From NCBI GenBank assembly GCA_018266375.1, contig JAFEAO010000009.1, positions 1 through 53,640 on the forward strand: a stretch of 53,640 nt of DNA, written 5' to 3'. Under the pieces are notes generated by a model. The model saw nothing but the letters and a program-made list of their open reading frames with translations, was not told where the DNA came from and did no database searches. Below are positions 1-8,129 of this stretch, one piece after another; position 1 is the stretch's first letter; every line of letters begins with the position of its first letter. The position numbers and the translations under genes were made by a program. Source of the DNA: Bdellovibrionales bacterium. GTDB taxonomy: Bacteria > Bdellovibrionota > UBA1018 > CAIMNF01.

Positions 1-19
1 CAGTGCTTAAATTTAAGTC

Positions 20-340
20 ATGGACAAATCTCTCTTCTTAATCCTTGGACTCTTGAGTTCGGTAGAGCGTGCAGAATCTGCAGCAGAAATGACTTTGCCG
101 GAATCAGCGATGCCAGCGGATATGGTTAGCGAAACCGTGGTGGATCCAGAATTGGATGCAAACAATAATGACTTTTACGAGGGTCGTTTTGTCCTGGAAC
201 TTAATACAAGAATAAACGGTTCCGTGAATGGGAACTTATCGAATCGCAGTCCTGTATATTTCGGTATTCAAACCGGTTACCTCTTCGTTAAAGATAATTC
301 AAATACTGAGTTCGCTGTTAATATCGGCGCACAGCTTTAA
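20..340 (+). CDS. Small exported protein, possible barrel fragment
   Basis: This is a 106-residue protein with no family I recognise. The first 20 residues are hydrophobic and end near Ala-Glu-Ser-Ala-Ala, which fits a short or truncated signal peptide. Residues 20-50 are acidic and linker-like. Residues 52-106 alternate polar and hydrophobic positions (FVLELNTRI, FGIQTGYLF, EFAVNIGAQL) and end in a strand-like segment, as outer-membrane barrels do. It is far too short for a complete barrel. The DNA is more AT-rich than the acetyltransferase gene that follows. The true start may lie before the window, since no Shine-Dalgarno sequence precedes the ATG. It could be a small porin-like protein or the remnant of a larger one. 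Confidence 0.4.
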   Translation: MDKSLFLILGLLSSVERAESAAEMTLPESAMPADMVSETVVDPELDANNNDFYEGRFVLELNTRINGSVNGNLSNRSPVYFGIQTGYLFVKDNSNTEFAVNIGAQL

Positions 341-344
341 TTAC

Positions 345-821
345 GTGTTTAAAGAGCCACCCAAAGAGACGAAGTTTTACCCCATCCGGATCACCCATCG
401 GGATCAGTTGTGGGAGCTCGCGCTCCGCTCGAAAGCTCACTGGAAATATCCGGTACAATACCTCGAAGCCGCACGCGACGGTCTCAAGCTATCCGCGCTC
501 CAGATCGGGCAGGGTTGGGGCGAGATTGCGGCCACTCCCGGGCAGTGGCTCGGTTATTACTTCATTCTCCCAAGCTTCTCGCATTGCCAGCTGGAGCATC
601 TGTGGGTCGAGCCGGATTGGATTGGCAAAGGTGTCGGCGGGAAATTACTCGAACAAGCGATTCAGTCGGTCAAGAACGCCGGGTTCCACGACACGATTCA
701 GGTCTATTCCGATCCGGACGCGGAAGGTTTTTATCTGAAGTACGGATTTAAGCGAGTGGGTGAGGTTCCGTCCAAAGTCGAGAACGGTCCGATGTTCCCG
801 TCGCTCGTTCTCAAAGTCTGA
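345..821 (+). CDS. GNAT-family N-acetyltransferase
   Basis: This 158-residue protein matches the GNAT fold. The central part has the hydrophobic strand LEHLWVEPDWIGKGVGGKLL, where GKGVGGKLL corresponds to the acetyl-CoA pyrophosphate loop (R/Q-x-x-G-x-G/A). It is followed by the YSDPDAEGFYLKYGFKRVGE segment typical of GNAT motif B. GNAT enzymes move an acetyl group from acetyl-CoA to an amine. The substrate cannot be told from sequence. I chose the GTG at 345 because the open frame further upstream overlaps the preceding gene and encodes unrelated sequence. No good ribosome-binding site is visible, so the start is uncertain. A hairpin follows at 849-884. Confidence 0.75.
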   Translation: MFKEPPKETKFYPIRITHRDQLWELALRSKAHWKYPVQYLEAARDGLKLSALQIGQGWGEIAATPGQWLGYYFILPSFSHCQLEHLWVEPDWIGKGVGGKLLEQAIQSVKNAGFHDTIQVYSDPDAEGFYLKYGFKRVGEVPSKVENGPMFPSLVLKV

Positions 822-848
822 GTTTTATGTTCAGGCTTCAAAAATATG

Positions 849-884
849 AAAGCCAGACCTGCCTCCCGGGGCAAGCCTGGCTTT
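849..884. terminator. Hairpin between convergent genes
   Basis: AAAGCCAG at 849-856 pairs with CTGGCTTT at 877-884. The inner stem continues with GCC/GGC and two mismatches. It lies between the plus-strand acetyltransferase and the minus-strand gene ending at 936. T-rich sequence on both sides suits a bidirectional terminator, although neither T run is long. Confidence 0.55.
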
Positions 885-935
885 ATCGTTTCGACCCGAT
901 CGAGGCCGGCCCGAAACAATGGGATCTGCTATCGC

Positions 936-1307
936 TTAGATCGCGATTGGACTTTTAGCTTTCGCGCAAGACACCGGATAAGTGGCGTTGCCGAGATACA
1001 AAGTGCCTGTGTAGTTGCTTGTACGAATGGTCAGGTTGAATTTGTAAGAAGACATCGGAGAAAGATAAGAAACGGCTCCGTTCAAGCCGTATGCGCGAAG
1101 GTTTGTGAAGAAAATCGGTTCATAGCGACCGACCGTAGAAGTGGTGAGCACCACAGCGGTAATGTTGCTAGTCTCGTCTGCGTTAAGGGCAACGCTGATT
1201 TGGCGGTGGTCTGGACCGAACTTTTTAGTAAGGCAATTCCACTCGTTGTTTAAAGCGAAAGAACTGGTTGTTGTAAAAAGGCTGATCAAAATAGCGAAGG
1301 TTTTCAT
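936..1307 (-). CDS. Small secreted protein of unknown function
   Basis: This 123-residue protein has a clear Sec signal peptide: MKTFAILISLFTTTSSFA, with likely cleavage after Ala-18. The mature part has two cysteines (NEWNCLTKKFG near the N-terminus and YPVSCAKAK near the C-terminus), which would allow one disulphide in the periplasm. It contains several short beta-like strands. I recognise no family. AGGAGAG at 1314-1320 sits six bases before the ATG and is a strong ribosome-binding site. Part of that site also lies in an inverted repeat (1317-1323 with 1339-1345). Confidence 0.65.
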   Translation of the reverse strand: MKTFAILISLFTTTSSFALNNEWNCLTKKFGPDHRQISVALNADETSNITAVVLTTSTVGRYEPIFFTNLRAYGLNGAVSYLSPMSSYKFNLTIRTSNYTGTLYLGNATYPVSCAKAKSPIAI

Positions 1308-1313
1308 AAATAT

Positions 1314-1345
1314 CTCTCCTGGTTAATGTTTGGAACGCACCAGGA
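1314..1345 (-). promoter_or_regulatory. Hairpin overlapping the RBS of the 936-1307 gene
   Basis: TCCTGGT and ACCAGGA (1317-1323 and 1339-1345) form a 7-bp perfect stem with a 15-base loop. On the minus-strand transcript the proximal arm contains the first bases of the AGGAGAG ribosome-binding site. Folding could therefore limit ribosome access. That the hairpin regulates translation is inference. Confidence 0.4.
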
Positions 1346-1426
1346 AATACTCAAAAATTAGAATAAGTGAAAATGATTTATTTGTATTTTATATTATAAT
1401 TTTTACTTATGATTGTTAATTGAACC

Positions 1427-4400
1427 TTAGCGATAGTTCCGAAGCGACATCGCCATACTCTTCTCAAGCTCCTTGATCTTATTGAAGGAGTCCTCTTTAA
1501 ACTTCTTCATGGTCTCTTCCGCGTGAGCAGAATCATCGGTCTTCTTTTTCAACGCATCTTGCGCCTTCTTGATATCGGTCGAGGCTTTTGCGTGCTTGGC
1601 TTTTAGCGCTTTGATTTTCTGGCTTAGTTCTTTCTTGCGGGCTTTGATCGTCGCAGGACTTGGCGGAGGCGTCGCAGGCGCTGCAGGAGCCTGTAAGCCT
1701 GCGAGATCGGATTCGAATTGCTTTTGCGCTTCTGCATCCGCTTTCTGTGCGACGATCATGTCTTCGATCGCTTTGCTGTCGGTGACGAGTGAGGCTTTGA
1801 TGTCGCTCAGTTCTTTTTCTTTTTTCAATATGCTGTCATTGATCGCGGCGATTTCGCTTTGGATGTCGGTCGGGAACTGATTGATGTCGCGGATATCTTT
1901 ACCGATAACGTCGCACACATACCACAATCGGCCTGAGCCCGGATTTGGTTTGATGTCGCGAACGTACTGACCGTCGCGGTACACTTCGACGAGTGTTTCG
2001 GTTTCCTGGAAGGTGTGGTGCCAATCCTGATACTGATAAATCAAGAAAGGATACGGACCGGTGAGCTTGGTGTGTCCGCCGGTGATATCGACGATCGTCG
2101 TCTCGCGGCCGTTCGTGCCGGTATCATCACGATCGAGATTTGCGCCACCGGTTTGACCGATCGAATTGTCGCCGAGTGTTTTATAATAAAGGTGCATGTC
2201 GTTCGGGAAGAAGAGCTGCGAATCGTTATCCGCCTGCTTATCGTTCCAAGTCACGATGAACACGATACGGTTGATGGTGTACTCGCGAGGGACGAGGTTG
2301 AAGTTTTGATTCGGGATGTCTTTACCTGGCTGCGGGAGCGGATCGATATTACGAGGACGATCGATATATTTGTTACCTTGAGTCTCGACGCGAAGAACGC
2401 GCGCAGTGTCCGGTACTTCGATGATCTCGTAGTGCCCGTTTGAATCGGTGGTGGCGTGGTAACGCTCTTTACCTCCCTCGACCCAAACACTCGCTCCCGA
2501 AATCGGAGTCTTATCCACGATGTTGATCACGCGGCCCGAGATGTCGCTTCGGCTGTAAGGGACGATGATATCTTTATTGTTCGTCTCGTACGGAACGAGC
2601 GTGCTGAGATCCTGCGTGTTTCCGCCGTAGATATTTTCTTTATCCGGGAACACTTGGATTCCGCTCAACTGAATCGGAATATCCTTAAACTCGTAGAAAC
2701 CTTTGTCGTCGGTGAGCGTAGTCAGTTCGGGATGGCCGGTGATTTGGACGGTGAGACCTTTTACGCCACGTCCTTTTGGAATCATAACTTTGCCATGAAG
2801 GATTGTGAGACGCGGTTCCATATTGATGTTCACGTCGTTGTTGTCGTGGTCGGGATCGAGATCGACGGTTTTAGCGCCTTCTTCATGACCGCGAGTCTGA
2901 TCATGACTGAACATTTTTACCAACGAGGACGGAACATTCTTAATTTCGTAATGGCCTTCTTCGTCGATGGTGTCCGTGAAGAACTCTTTTTCGAATCCGG
3001 TGAAAGCGACACGAATGCCTTTCAGGCCGCTGCCAAATTTAGGTTTAAACGTTTGTGTTACTTTCCCGCGAACGGTGACGCGTTTCGGATCGAGGTAAAA
3101 GTCCGGTTGGTCGGCGATCTCTGCGACTTTGAGTTCGGTGATCGGGCCGCTACCGTCTTGGTATTTGCGGTGATGGCCAAATACTTCCATGCGCAAACCG
3201 CGATGAGGAACGGTTTGGAATACGTACACCCCGCCGGCATCGGTGTTGGCATTGAGAGGGCCGAAGACGCTTTGAATTCGAGCGTGCACCGCCAAAATAG
3301 GGAGTTTGGTGATCTTGTCCAAAATGCGTCCGCGAATCCCGCCGCCGACCTGAAGCTCGATCGGAAACTGTTTTGCCTTTCCAGCCGTGTAGCTATCGCT
3401 GACTTCGGTGCTCTTGCCTTTGATCTTGAATAGATTGAGGAACCTAAAACCCAGGTGTTTGGTGTTTCTCGTGCCGACGAGAACGCCACATTGGTTATTG
3501 ATGGCTTTCATCCCATCCAAAATTGCCGGATAAGGTACGCGGAGGTAACGGTATTCGGGATTGGATTTCTTGGTTTTGACGACGATATGCGGAACAAGGC
3601 ACCGCAAGTAACTTCGTTTTGGATATTGAGCGCCGTCTTCGTCGGTTTGCACGAGCGAGTAGCCCCGGCAGCCATATAGCCATTTGTTTTTAAGACCGGT
3701 GAAGTAATTTACGAGTTTAACGAGATCAGCGGTCGTGAGCGCGGTATCGAGAGGGATCTCCATCACGGTGAAGGGCTCTTTCTCGTCGAGCTTAACACTC
3801 AAAACTTCGTCTTTTGCTCCGTATTTCGCGTTGACCATGTCCTGGAACTTTTTTTCCTGAACGGTGGTCTCGTCGAGAAGCTCTTTTATTTTAGCTTCGT
3901 CGGCGGTGAGCTGGCTTGCAATGTCGAGATCGTGATGGTTTGCCTTTTTGTACGACGAAAGGATCGTGCGGCCTTCTACGGTCTGTGCGTTGGTATTCTC
4001 TTTTTGTTCATCCTGAGGAAGCCACTTCGGAGTCAGTTTCTCCTTCAGGGCTTCCATTTCTTTTTCCGTTTTTTTGGTTTCAGTTGCTTCCTGTTTGCGC
4101 CGGGTTTTATCCTGGCGGAGCGATCTCTTTTCTTCTTGGCGTTCTTGACGCTCGGCACGTCGGCGAATGCGGCGTTCGTTGCCATGGTTGGTGTTGATCT
4201 TGCCGAGACCTGCCGTGTTACCGGCGGTGTTGGTATCCGGGTGTTCGTCGACAATCGCAGTTTCAGGCCCCTGCTTTTTTTCGGGGAAGGTGCAGTTCTT
4301 TACGGTCAGCACCCGATAGCTGTAAGAGTCGGCATAAGGGAAGCCGAGTTTGTAAGAAGAAATGTAAAAGTTATCCGTCCGCGTCCAAGTGTTGTTGTCC

Positions 4401-5035
4401 TGGTCTTGATCGTCATTCCGAGCCGATGTCGCGCTGGTGTCGCACTCCACGCCCGATGGATATGCTTTATAGACCAACGTCAGATATCGCTGAATATCGG
4501 GACAGGCTTCATCGTAGCCGGAGATCTTAAGCCCGCGGAAACCGCGAGGACCATAGGGATGCCCCACTGCATACTCGGTACGAAGATAGTGGTCAATTCG
4601 AGGCAGCTCATCCGACAAAAATTTTTGCCAAAGCGGAGAATCGGGCTTTAATGGTTTGAATTTGGTCCGAGCCGATGGGTAATCCTTCCAGACCCCTTCT
4701 TGCGTAAACATGACGAGCGGGATTTTCATCCGGCGCAAGCGGTTCTCGACGGTAGTGCGTTCTTCAAGAGGTTCGTAATTACTTGAGATCGGGCCGGCGA
4801 TTTCGAAGCGGCAATCGATCGGAAAATCTTTTTTTGTATCGCTTAGATATTTCTGAACGAGCACGACGGCGGTTTCGGTGTCTTCGGGAGTCCATGCCGG
4901 ATTTTGCTTGAGACGATTGAGGCTCGGGAGCTCGTGCAGGTCGACCATCACGGGCGAGGTTTGCGCGAATGCCAGCCCGGCGATCAACGTCGCCAGGGTG
5001 AGTGAAAGTGTCTTGAATGCACGCTCTAAAATCAT
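1427..5035 (-). CDS. Large exported protein with four carboxypeptidase-regulatory-like repeats and a C-terminal coiled coil
   Basis: This 1202-residue protein starts with a Sec signal peptide (MILERAFKTLSLTLATLIAGLAFA). A charged Arg/Lys/Glu segment lies near residues 285-345. Four related beta-sandwich repeats lie near residues 560, 655, 750 and 830. Each opens with GxV/IxGxV-type sequence (GGIRGRIL, VRGKV, LHGKV, ISGRV) and contains a D-x-x-GxYxF/I strand, typical of carboxypeptidase regulatory-like (CarboxypepD_reg) domains. Residues about 920-1040 contain LDRDDTGTNGRETTI, reminiscent of DUF2135/YfaP-like domains. The last 150 residues are a Lys/Glu-rich coiled coil. It has no visible catalytic motif and no outer-membrane barrel. 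It is probably a periplasmic or surface scaffold. The function is unknown. Confidence 0.8.
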   Translation of the reverse strand: MILERAFKTLSLTLATLIAGLAFAQTSPVMVDLHELPSLNRLKQNPAWTPEDTETAVVLVQKYLSDTKKDFPIDCRFEIAGPISSNYEPLEERTTVENRLRRMKIPLVMFTQEGVWKDYPSARTKFKPLKPDSPLWQKFLSDELPRIDHYLRTEYAVGHPYGPRGFRGLKISGYDEACPDIQRYLTLVYKAYPSGVECDTSATSARNDDQDQDNNTWTRTDNFYISSYKLGFPYADSYSYRVLTVKNCTFPEKKQGPETAIVDEHPDTNTAGNTAGLGKINTNHGNERRIRRRAERQERQEEKRSLRQDKTRRKQEATETKKTEKEMEALKEKLTPKWLPQDEQKENTNAQTVEGRTILSSYKKANHHDLDIASQLTADEAKIKELLDETTVQEKKFQDMVNAKYGAKDEVLSVKLDEKEPFTVMEIPLDTALTTADLVKLVNYFTGLKNKWLYGCRGYSLVQTDEDGAQYPKRSYLRCLVPHIVVKTKKSNPEYRYLRVPYPAILDGMKAINNQCGVLVGTRNTKHLGFRFLNLFKIKGKSTEVSDSYTAGKAKQFPIELQVGGGIRGRILDKITKLPILAVHARIQSVFGPLNANTDAGGVYVFQTVPHRGLRMEVFGHHRKYQDGSGPITELKVAEIADQPDFYLDPKRVTVRGKVTQTFKPKFGSGLKGIRVAFTGFEKEFFTDTIDEEGHYEIKNVPSSLVKMFSHDQTRGHEEGAKTVDLDPDHDNNDVNINMEPRLTILHGKVMIPKGRGVKGLTVQITGHPELTTLTDDKGFYEFKDIPIQLSGIQVFPDKENIYGGNTQDLSTLVPYETNNKDIIVPYSRSDISGRVINIVDKTPISGASVWVEGGKERYHATTDSNGHYEIIEVPDTARVLRVETQGNKYIDRPRNIDPLPQPGKDIPNQNFNLVPREYTINRIVFIVTWNDKQADNDSQLFFPNDMHLYYKTLGDNSIGQTGGANLDRDDTGTNGRETTIVDITGGHTKLTGPYPFLIYQYQDWHHTFQETETLVEVYRDGQYVRDIKPNPGSGRLWYVCDVIGKDIRDINQFPTDIQSEIAAINDSILKKEKELSDIKASLVTDSKAIEDMIVAQKADAEAQKQFESDLAGLQAPAAPATPPPSPATIKARKKELSQKIKALKAKHAKASTDIKKAQDALKKKTDDSAHAEETMKKFKEDSFNKIKELEKSMAMSLRNYR

Positions 5036-5143
5036 CTAAAGACCTACTTACAAATATCGCAAAAACTCTCGGAAGGTTATCATTTTCGGAGTGTTTTTAT
5101 CAAGTAAATAAAGAAGTGGAGAAGATGATTAAATGGTTGTTGT

Positions 5144-6229
5144 TTAACGGACGTGTCGATCGGACGATTGATCAACAGGATAAGTAGATCGACCCGTTTT
5201 TTTGATCGAAGCGGGCGCGCGGTCGGTGCCGGTTTTATGCGTATCCGAGCTCGAGCCGACATGTCGAGGTTGGTGCTCGCCGTTTTTTAGTGTGTTTGTG
5301 ATCTTCAAAATGACGTCGCCGTAGTCGCGGATGCGATTGTATTCGTAAAGTGCATCGGATTTTGATTCCGGCTTTTTTTCATCCCAGCCCTTCTTTTTCA
5401 AAAAGTTTGCGACACTTAGGATGACGTCGGGCATCCGGTAGAGATTCGGGGGCAAGGCCTTGTTCATGGAGATGGCCGTATCCTTGTAGGTCGAAGGGAT
5501 AAATTGAGGCACCCCGAACGCACCGGCATACGAGCCGTTGTAGAGCAGGATCTTTACGAAACCCGATTTTTTAATGTCGTTGATGGCCTGGAGCTGTTCT
5601 TTCGCCCAATCTGACTTTGTTTTTGTACGGTCGACGATCTTTTGTTCGAACGCGAACGTGTCCGGGAAGCGTTGTTTGATGGATTCATCCGCGGCACGGC
5701 GGTCGCTTGCTTCTTTGATCAAGGATTTTACGATGTCGGGATAGTCCGCCATCAAAAGCGAGATAAAGGTTTGCACGAGCGGGTAACGTCCCGTGATTTT
5801 GCCGTGTTGGGTTTCAACCCACAGGAGAGCGGCGATCGACTCTTTGGAGACCCCGTACCTTTTCTCGGCAATGTGGAGTGAACGGCTGTTTTCACGGATA
5901 AACTTTTTGCTGCTTTTTAGAGCTTTCTCACTGTAGAGCTGAGAGTAATCGGCTTTGGAGAGAAACCCCAGTAGGTTCAACGTGATTACTTTTTCGTAGG
6001 TCTTTTTTGGATCCTTCAATACGTTATCGAGTTGGATTTTAAAGATCGAAGCGTCGAGCTTGTTTTCGCGCAACTTCACGAGCACATGCTCTTCAAGCGT
6101 GAGGGCCGTACCTTTGATCTCGACATGCGCCTTCTTAACCTGTGCGGTTGCGGATTGGACCGTCGTGGAAGTGGTGCTACACCCAACGAGCAGAGATAAA
6201 ATGCAGGCTGCAATCGAGGGGTAGCTCAT
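5144..6229 (-). CDS. MltB-type lytic murein transglycosylase lipoprotein
   Basis: This 361-residue protein has a lipobox, LLVGC with Cys-17, so it should be membrane-anchored. The SLT_2/MltB fold is shown by AEKRYGVSKESIAALLWVETQHG, with the likely catalytic acid Glu-139, and by GSYAGAFGVPQFIPSTY, the MltB signature that binds the glycan. The enzyme family cleaves the MurNAc-GlcNAc bond of peptidoglycan and forms 1,6-anhydroMurNAc. The C-terminal 40 residues are basic and look disordered. It begins six bases after the stop of the papain-like peptidase gene and lacks its own ribosome-binding site. The two genes are probably co-transcribed and may act together on the cell wall of the cell itself or of prey. 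Confidence 0.9.
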   Translation of the reverse strand: MSYPSIAACILSLLVGCSTTSTTVQSATAQVKKAHVEIKGTALTLEEHVLVKLRENKLDASIFKIQLDNVLKDPKKTYEKVITLNLLGFLSKADYSQLYSEKALKSSKKFIRENSRSLHIAEKRYGVSKESIAALLWVETQHGKITGRYPLVQTFISLLMADYPDIVKSLIKEASDRRAADESIKQRFPDTFAFEQKIVDRTKTKSDWAKEQLQAINDIKKSGFVKILLYNGSYAGAFGVPQFIPSTYKDTAISMNKALPPNLYRMPDVILSVANFLKKKGWDEKKPESKSDALYEYNRIRDYGDVILKITNTLKNGEHQPRHVGSSSDTHKTGTDRAPASIKKTGRSTYPVDQSSDRHVR

Positions 6230-6235
6230 CGGGAT

Positions 6236-7240
6236 TCAATACCGCTGGATCATGAGATCGCTAAAGAGGGATTTGTAGACTTTGTTTTCAGGCAACCAAA
6301 CATACCCGTCGTCGCATTCGATTTTAGGGTCGTACTTGTCGCACTGTTCGCCGTAAGAGTCTTTGATCATGTAATAGCACTCGTTGGTTTCGGTATTGAA
6401 CTTACGCCCGTAGACGAGCACGGTGTGCATGTTATTGATGTTCTTTTTTGGGTTGTCGAGGTGACGGAGGACGTCGCTGAAGAAGTCGATCGTGATCGGC
6501 ATCTTCGCGTCGTCGAAATTAGAATTGAGGCGAGTGAAAACGTGCGGACCTTTCAAACGGAACTGCATCGATATGTTCGCGTTGGCCGGGAACGGTTTGC
6601 GTGACTGGGTACAAGCTTGAGCGCGCAGCTTCAAGAGAACGTTTTTCCTCGTCGAGTTTTTCAGGATATCGAAGAACTGCTGACCGTTTACGTTTTTGAA
6701 ATCGTAACGCCACGGAAGTTCGGCTGCGGTGGTGAACTTCTTTTTCTGAACCTGATCGCGCAAATCGAACAGGTCGAGTGAGGCTTGGAGAATTTCGATT
6801 TTGCTCGACTGACCATCCGGAGTGACACGAGTCCATTCCTCGGAGGGGAGGGCGCTCTCCGGGCAGTAACCTTGCGGGAGAATCATCTGGATCGCGTATT
6901 TGATGAGGCCGGTTTGTGGCGGTTCGTTGCGAAGGTCGCGATTGAAGACGTTGCGGACGAAGGTGACGAACTTCGACCATTTGGACCGGCTATAGTTGAT
7001 CGCGATGTCCGCGGCCGAGATCTGTTCCGGAATGTTGTAGGTAAATTGAAGGTAGTCGGAGGCGGAGTGCGCGTAACACCAGGCCATCTCGTGTTGGTTG
7101 CGCATTTTGAGCGGAAAGATTTCCCGGAAGTCGACCGGAGTGCAAATGGATTCCGGCGTTTTTACGTAAGCATGAGACTGAGTGGGCAAGACAATTAAAT
7201 TGAGTAGAATGCTGAATAAAATCAGCGCTGAGAATTTCAT
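6236..7240 (-). CDS. Exported papain-like (C1A-type) cysteine peptidase
   Basis: This 334-residue protein has a signal peptide ending near Ala-24. The motif RNQHEMAWCYAHSASD (residues 47-62) aligns with the papain active site, giving oxyanion Gln-49 and nucleophile Cys-55. NMHTVLVYGRK near residue 286 supplies the His. YYMIKDSYGEQC follows, where papains have KNSWG, so the usual Asn is Asp and the Trp is Tyr. Three further cysteine-containing segments could form disulphides. The strong ribosome-binding site AAGGAG lies seven bases before the ATG. It is the first gene of a pair with the MltB-type transglycosylase. The likely role is periplasmic or secreted proteolysis, and the substrate is unknown. 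Confidence 0.7.
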   Translation of the reverse strand: MKFSALILFSILLNLIVLPTQSHAYVKTPESICTPVDFREIFPLKMRNQHEMAWCYAHSASDYLQFTYNIPEQISAADIAINYSRSKWSKFVTFVRNVFNRDLRNEPPQTGLIKYAIQMILPQGYCPESALPSEEWTRVTPDGQSSKIEILQASLDLFDLRDQVQKKKFTTAAELPWRYDFKNVNGQQFFDILKNSTRKNVLLKLRAQACTQSRKPFPANANISMQFRLKGPHVFTRLNSNFDDAKMPITIDFFSDVLRHLDNPKKNINNMHTVLVYGRKFNTETNECYYMIKDSYGEQCDKYDPKIECDDGYVWLPENKVYKSLFSDLMIQRY

Positions 7241-7253
7241 CCGTCACTCCTTG

Positions 7254-7286
7254 ACTGGTGCCGGAAGAAGGACTTCCGGCACCAGT
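7254..7286. repeat. Perfect 14-bp inverted repeat upstream of the C1A-like peptidase gene
   Basis: ACTGGTGCCGGAAG (7254-7267) and CTTCCGGCACCAGT (7273-7286) are perfectly complementary around a five-base loop. The repeat lies between the minus-strand gene ending at 7335 and the peptidase start at 7240. It stops two bases before the peptidase ribosome-binding site. It has no T run on either side, so it is not a standard intrinsic terminator. Confidence 0.75.
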
Positions 7287-7334
7287 TAAGTGTATTTCAG
7301 ATTCGATTTTGGAGCACTGACAAAGGTTTGACGA

Positions 7335-8027
7335 TTAACCGGCCAAGTATTCCATTGCGAAATAGAGAACCAAGGTCAGGAGGATACCGAAGTGGATGGT
7401 TCCGCCTAATTTTTGCATCGGCCCCATTTTGCCCTTAGCCGCGTTCAGTTGAATCAAGCCTGAGATGATCGCGAAAGTGCACCAGTAAGGTACCAAGCTT
7501 TTTTCCGGAGAAAGCGTCAACGGCAAGTGAGATGCGGATCCCATGAAAAAGAGCATCGGGATCGAGAGCAGTGTGTTAGTGCGTGAGCCAATCGCCGCAC
7601 GGGCGCCGAGGTCGGCGACGCCTGGGATTGCCGCTTCGCCTTTTGCGACGCGAACCGCGCTTTCGATCATGATTTTATTTCTCGGCCAAATGATGAGCCA
7701 CACGTTCAGGAACATGAGAGTTCCCAAGATACCGCCGGTGAGAATGATCGTTCCCCATGCGGATGCGAGAGGCACGCCCATTCCGAGTTTGTGTCCGATC
7801 ATCGCCCAGCCGGAGAGGAAAGTGAACATCGCGCCCCAACGGAACCAAAACATGGTTCGAGGCTGGAGTTTTTGCATTAACGATGATTTTGCAGCGGCGT
7901 CGGCCTCCGCCATGTAAGGCGTTTGTGAAAAGTTGTAATAGTAAAGGTGGCCGATCCAGAGGATCCCAAAAATATAATGTACCCACCGCATCCATAATTC
8001 TGCTGCTGCACCTGAAAATAAAGTCAT
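7335..8027 (-). CDS. Urate oxidase N-terminal-domain (PuuD-like) membrane protein
   Basis: This 230-residue, very hydrophobic protein has about six membrane segments. The segments RWVHYIFGILWIGHLYYYNF, LMFLNVWLIIWPRNK and SRTNTLLSIPMLFFMGSASH match the Urate_ox_N (formerly DUF989) family, the membrane part of bacterial PuuD. PuuD proteins also carry a C-terminal cytochrome c domain. It is absent here, so urate oxidation cannot be assumed. The conserved His residues in the first and second segments could bind heme. A possible ribosome-binding site (GGAG in AGGGAGCTCCGT) precedes the ATG, and the leader contains a long hairpin. Other Urate_ox_N-only proteins are known, but their role is not established. 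Confidence 0.7.
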   Translation of the reverse strand: MTLFSGAAAELWMRWVHYIFGILWIGHLYYYNFSQTPYMAEADAAAKSSLMQKLQPRTMFWFRWGAMFTFLSGWAMIGHKLGMGVPLASAWGTIILTGGILGTLMFLNVWLIIWPRNKIMIESAVRVAKGEAAIPGVADLGARAAIGSRTNTLLSIPMLFFMGSASHLPLTLSPEKSLVPYWCTFAIISGLIQLNAAKGKMGPMQKLGGTIHFGILLTLVLYFAMEYLAG

Positions 8028-8030
8028 ACG

Positions 8031-8095
8031 GAGCTCCCTTCTTTAGCCTAATCAAATCCTACGTTTAGGATTTTAGATTAGCCGAGAACGGGAGC
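8031..8095 (-). promoter_or_regulatory. Structured 5' leader of the PuuD-like gene
   Basis: Within the leader, CTAATC-AAATCCTA (8048-8061) pairs with TAGGATTT-TA-GATTAG (8066-8081). This is a 14-bp stem with a two-base bulge and a four-base loop. Around it, GCTCCC (8033-8038) is complementary to GGGAGC (8090-8095). On the transcript the gene-proximal arm of this outer stem covers the ribosome-binding site. I recognise no known riboswitch class. Confidence 0.5.
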
Positions 8096-8129
8096 CCCGC
8101 CAATATTTTTATATTTTTTTGACACCGGA

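Noticed and set aside
2456..3433. 325-residue plus-strand frame inside the large repeat protein gene
   Set aside because: It is the reverse strand of a protein with signal peptide and repeated domains.
7335..8027. Functional urate oxidase
   Set aside because: The cytochrome c domain of PuuD is missing and no purine-breakdown gene is nearby.
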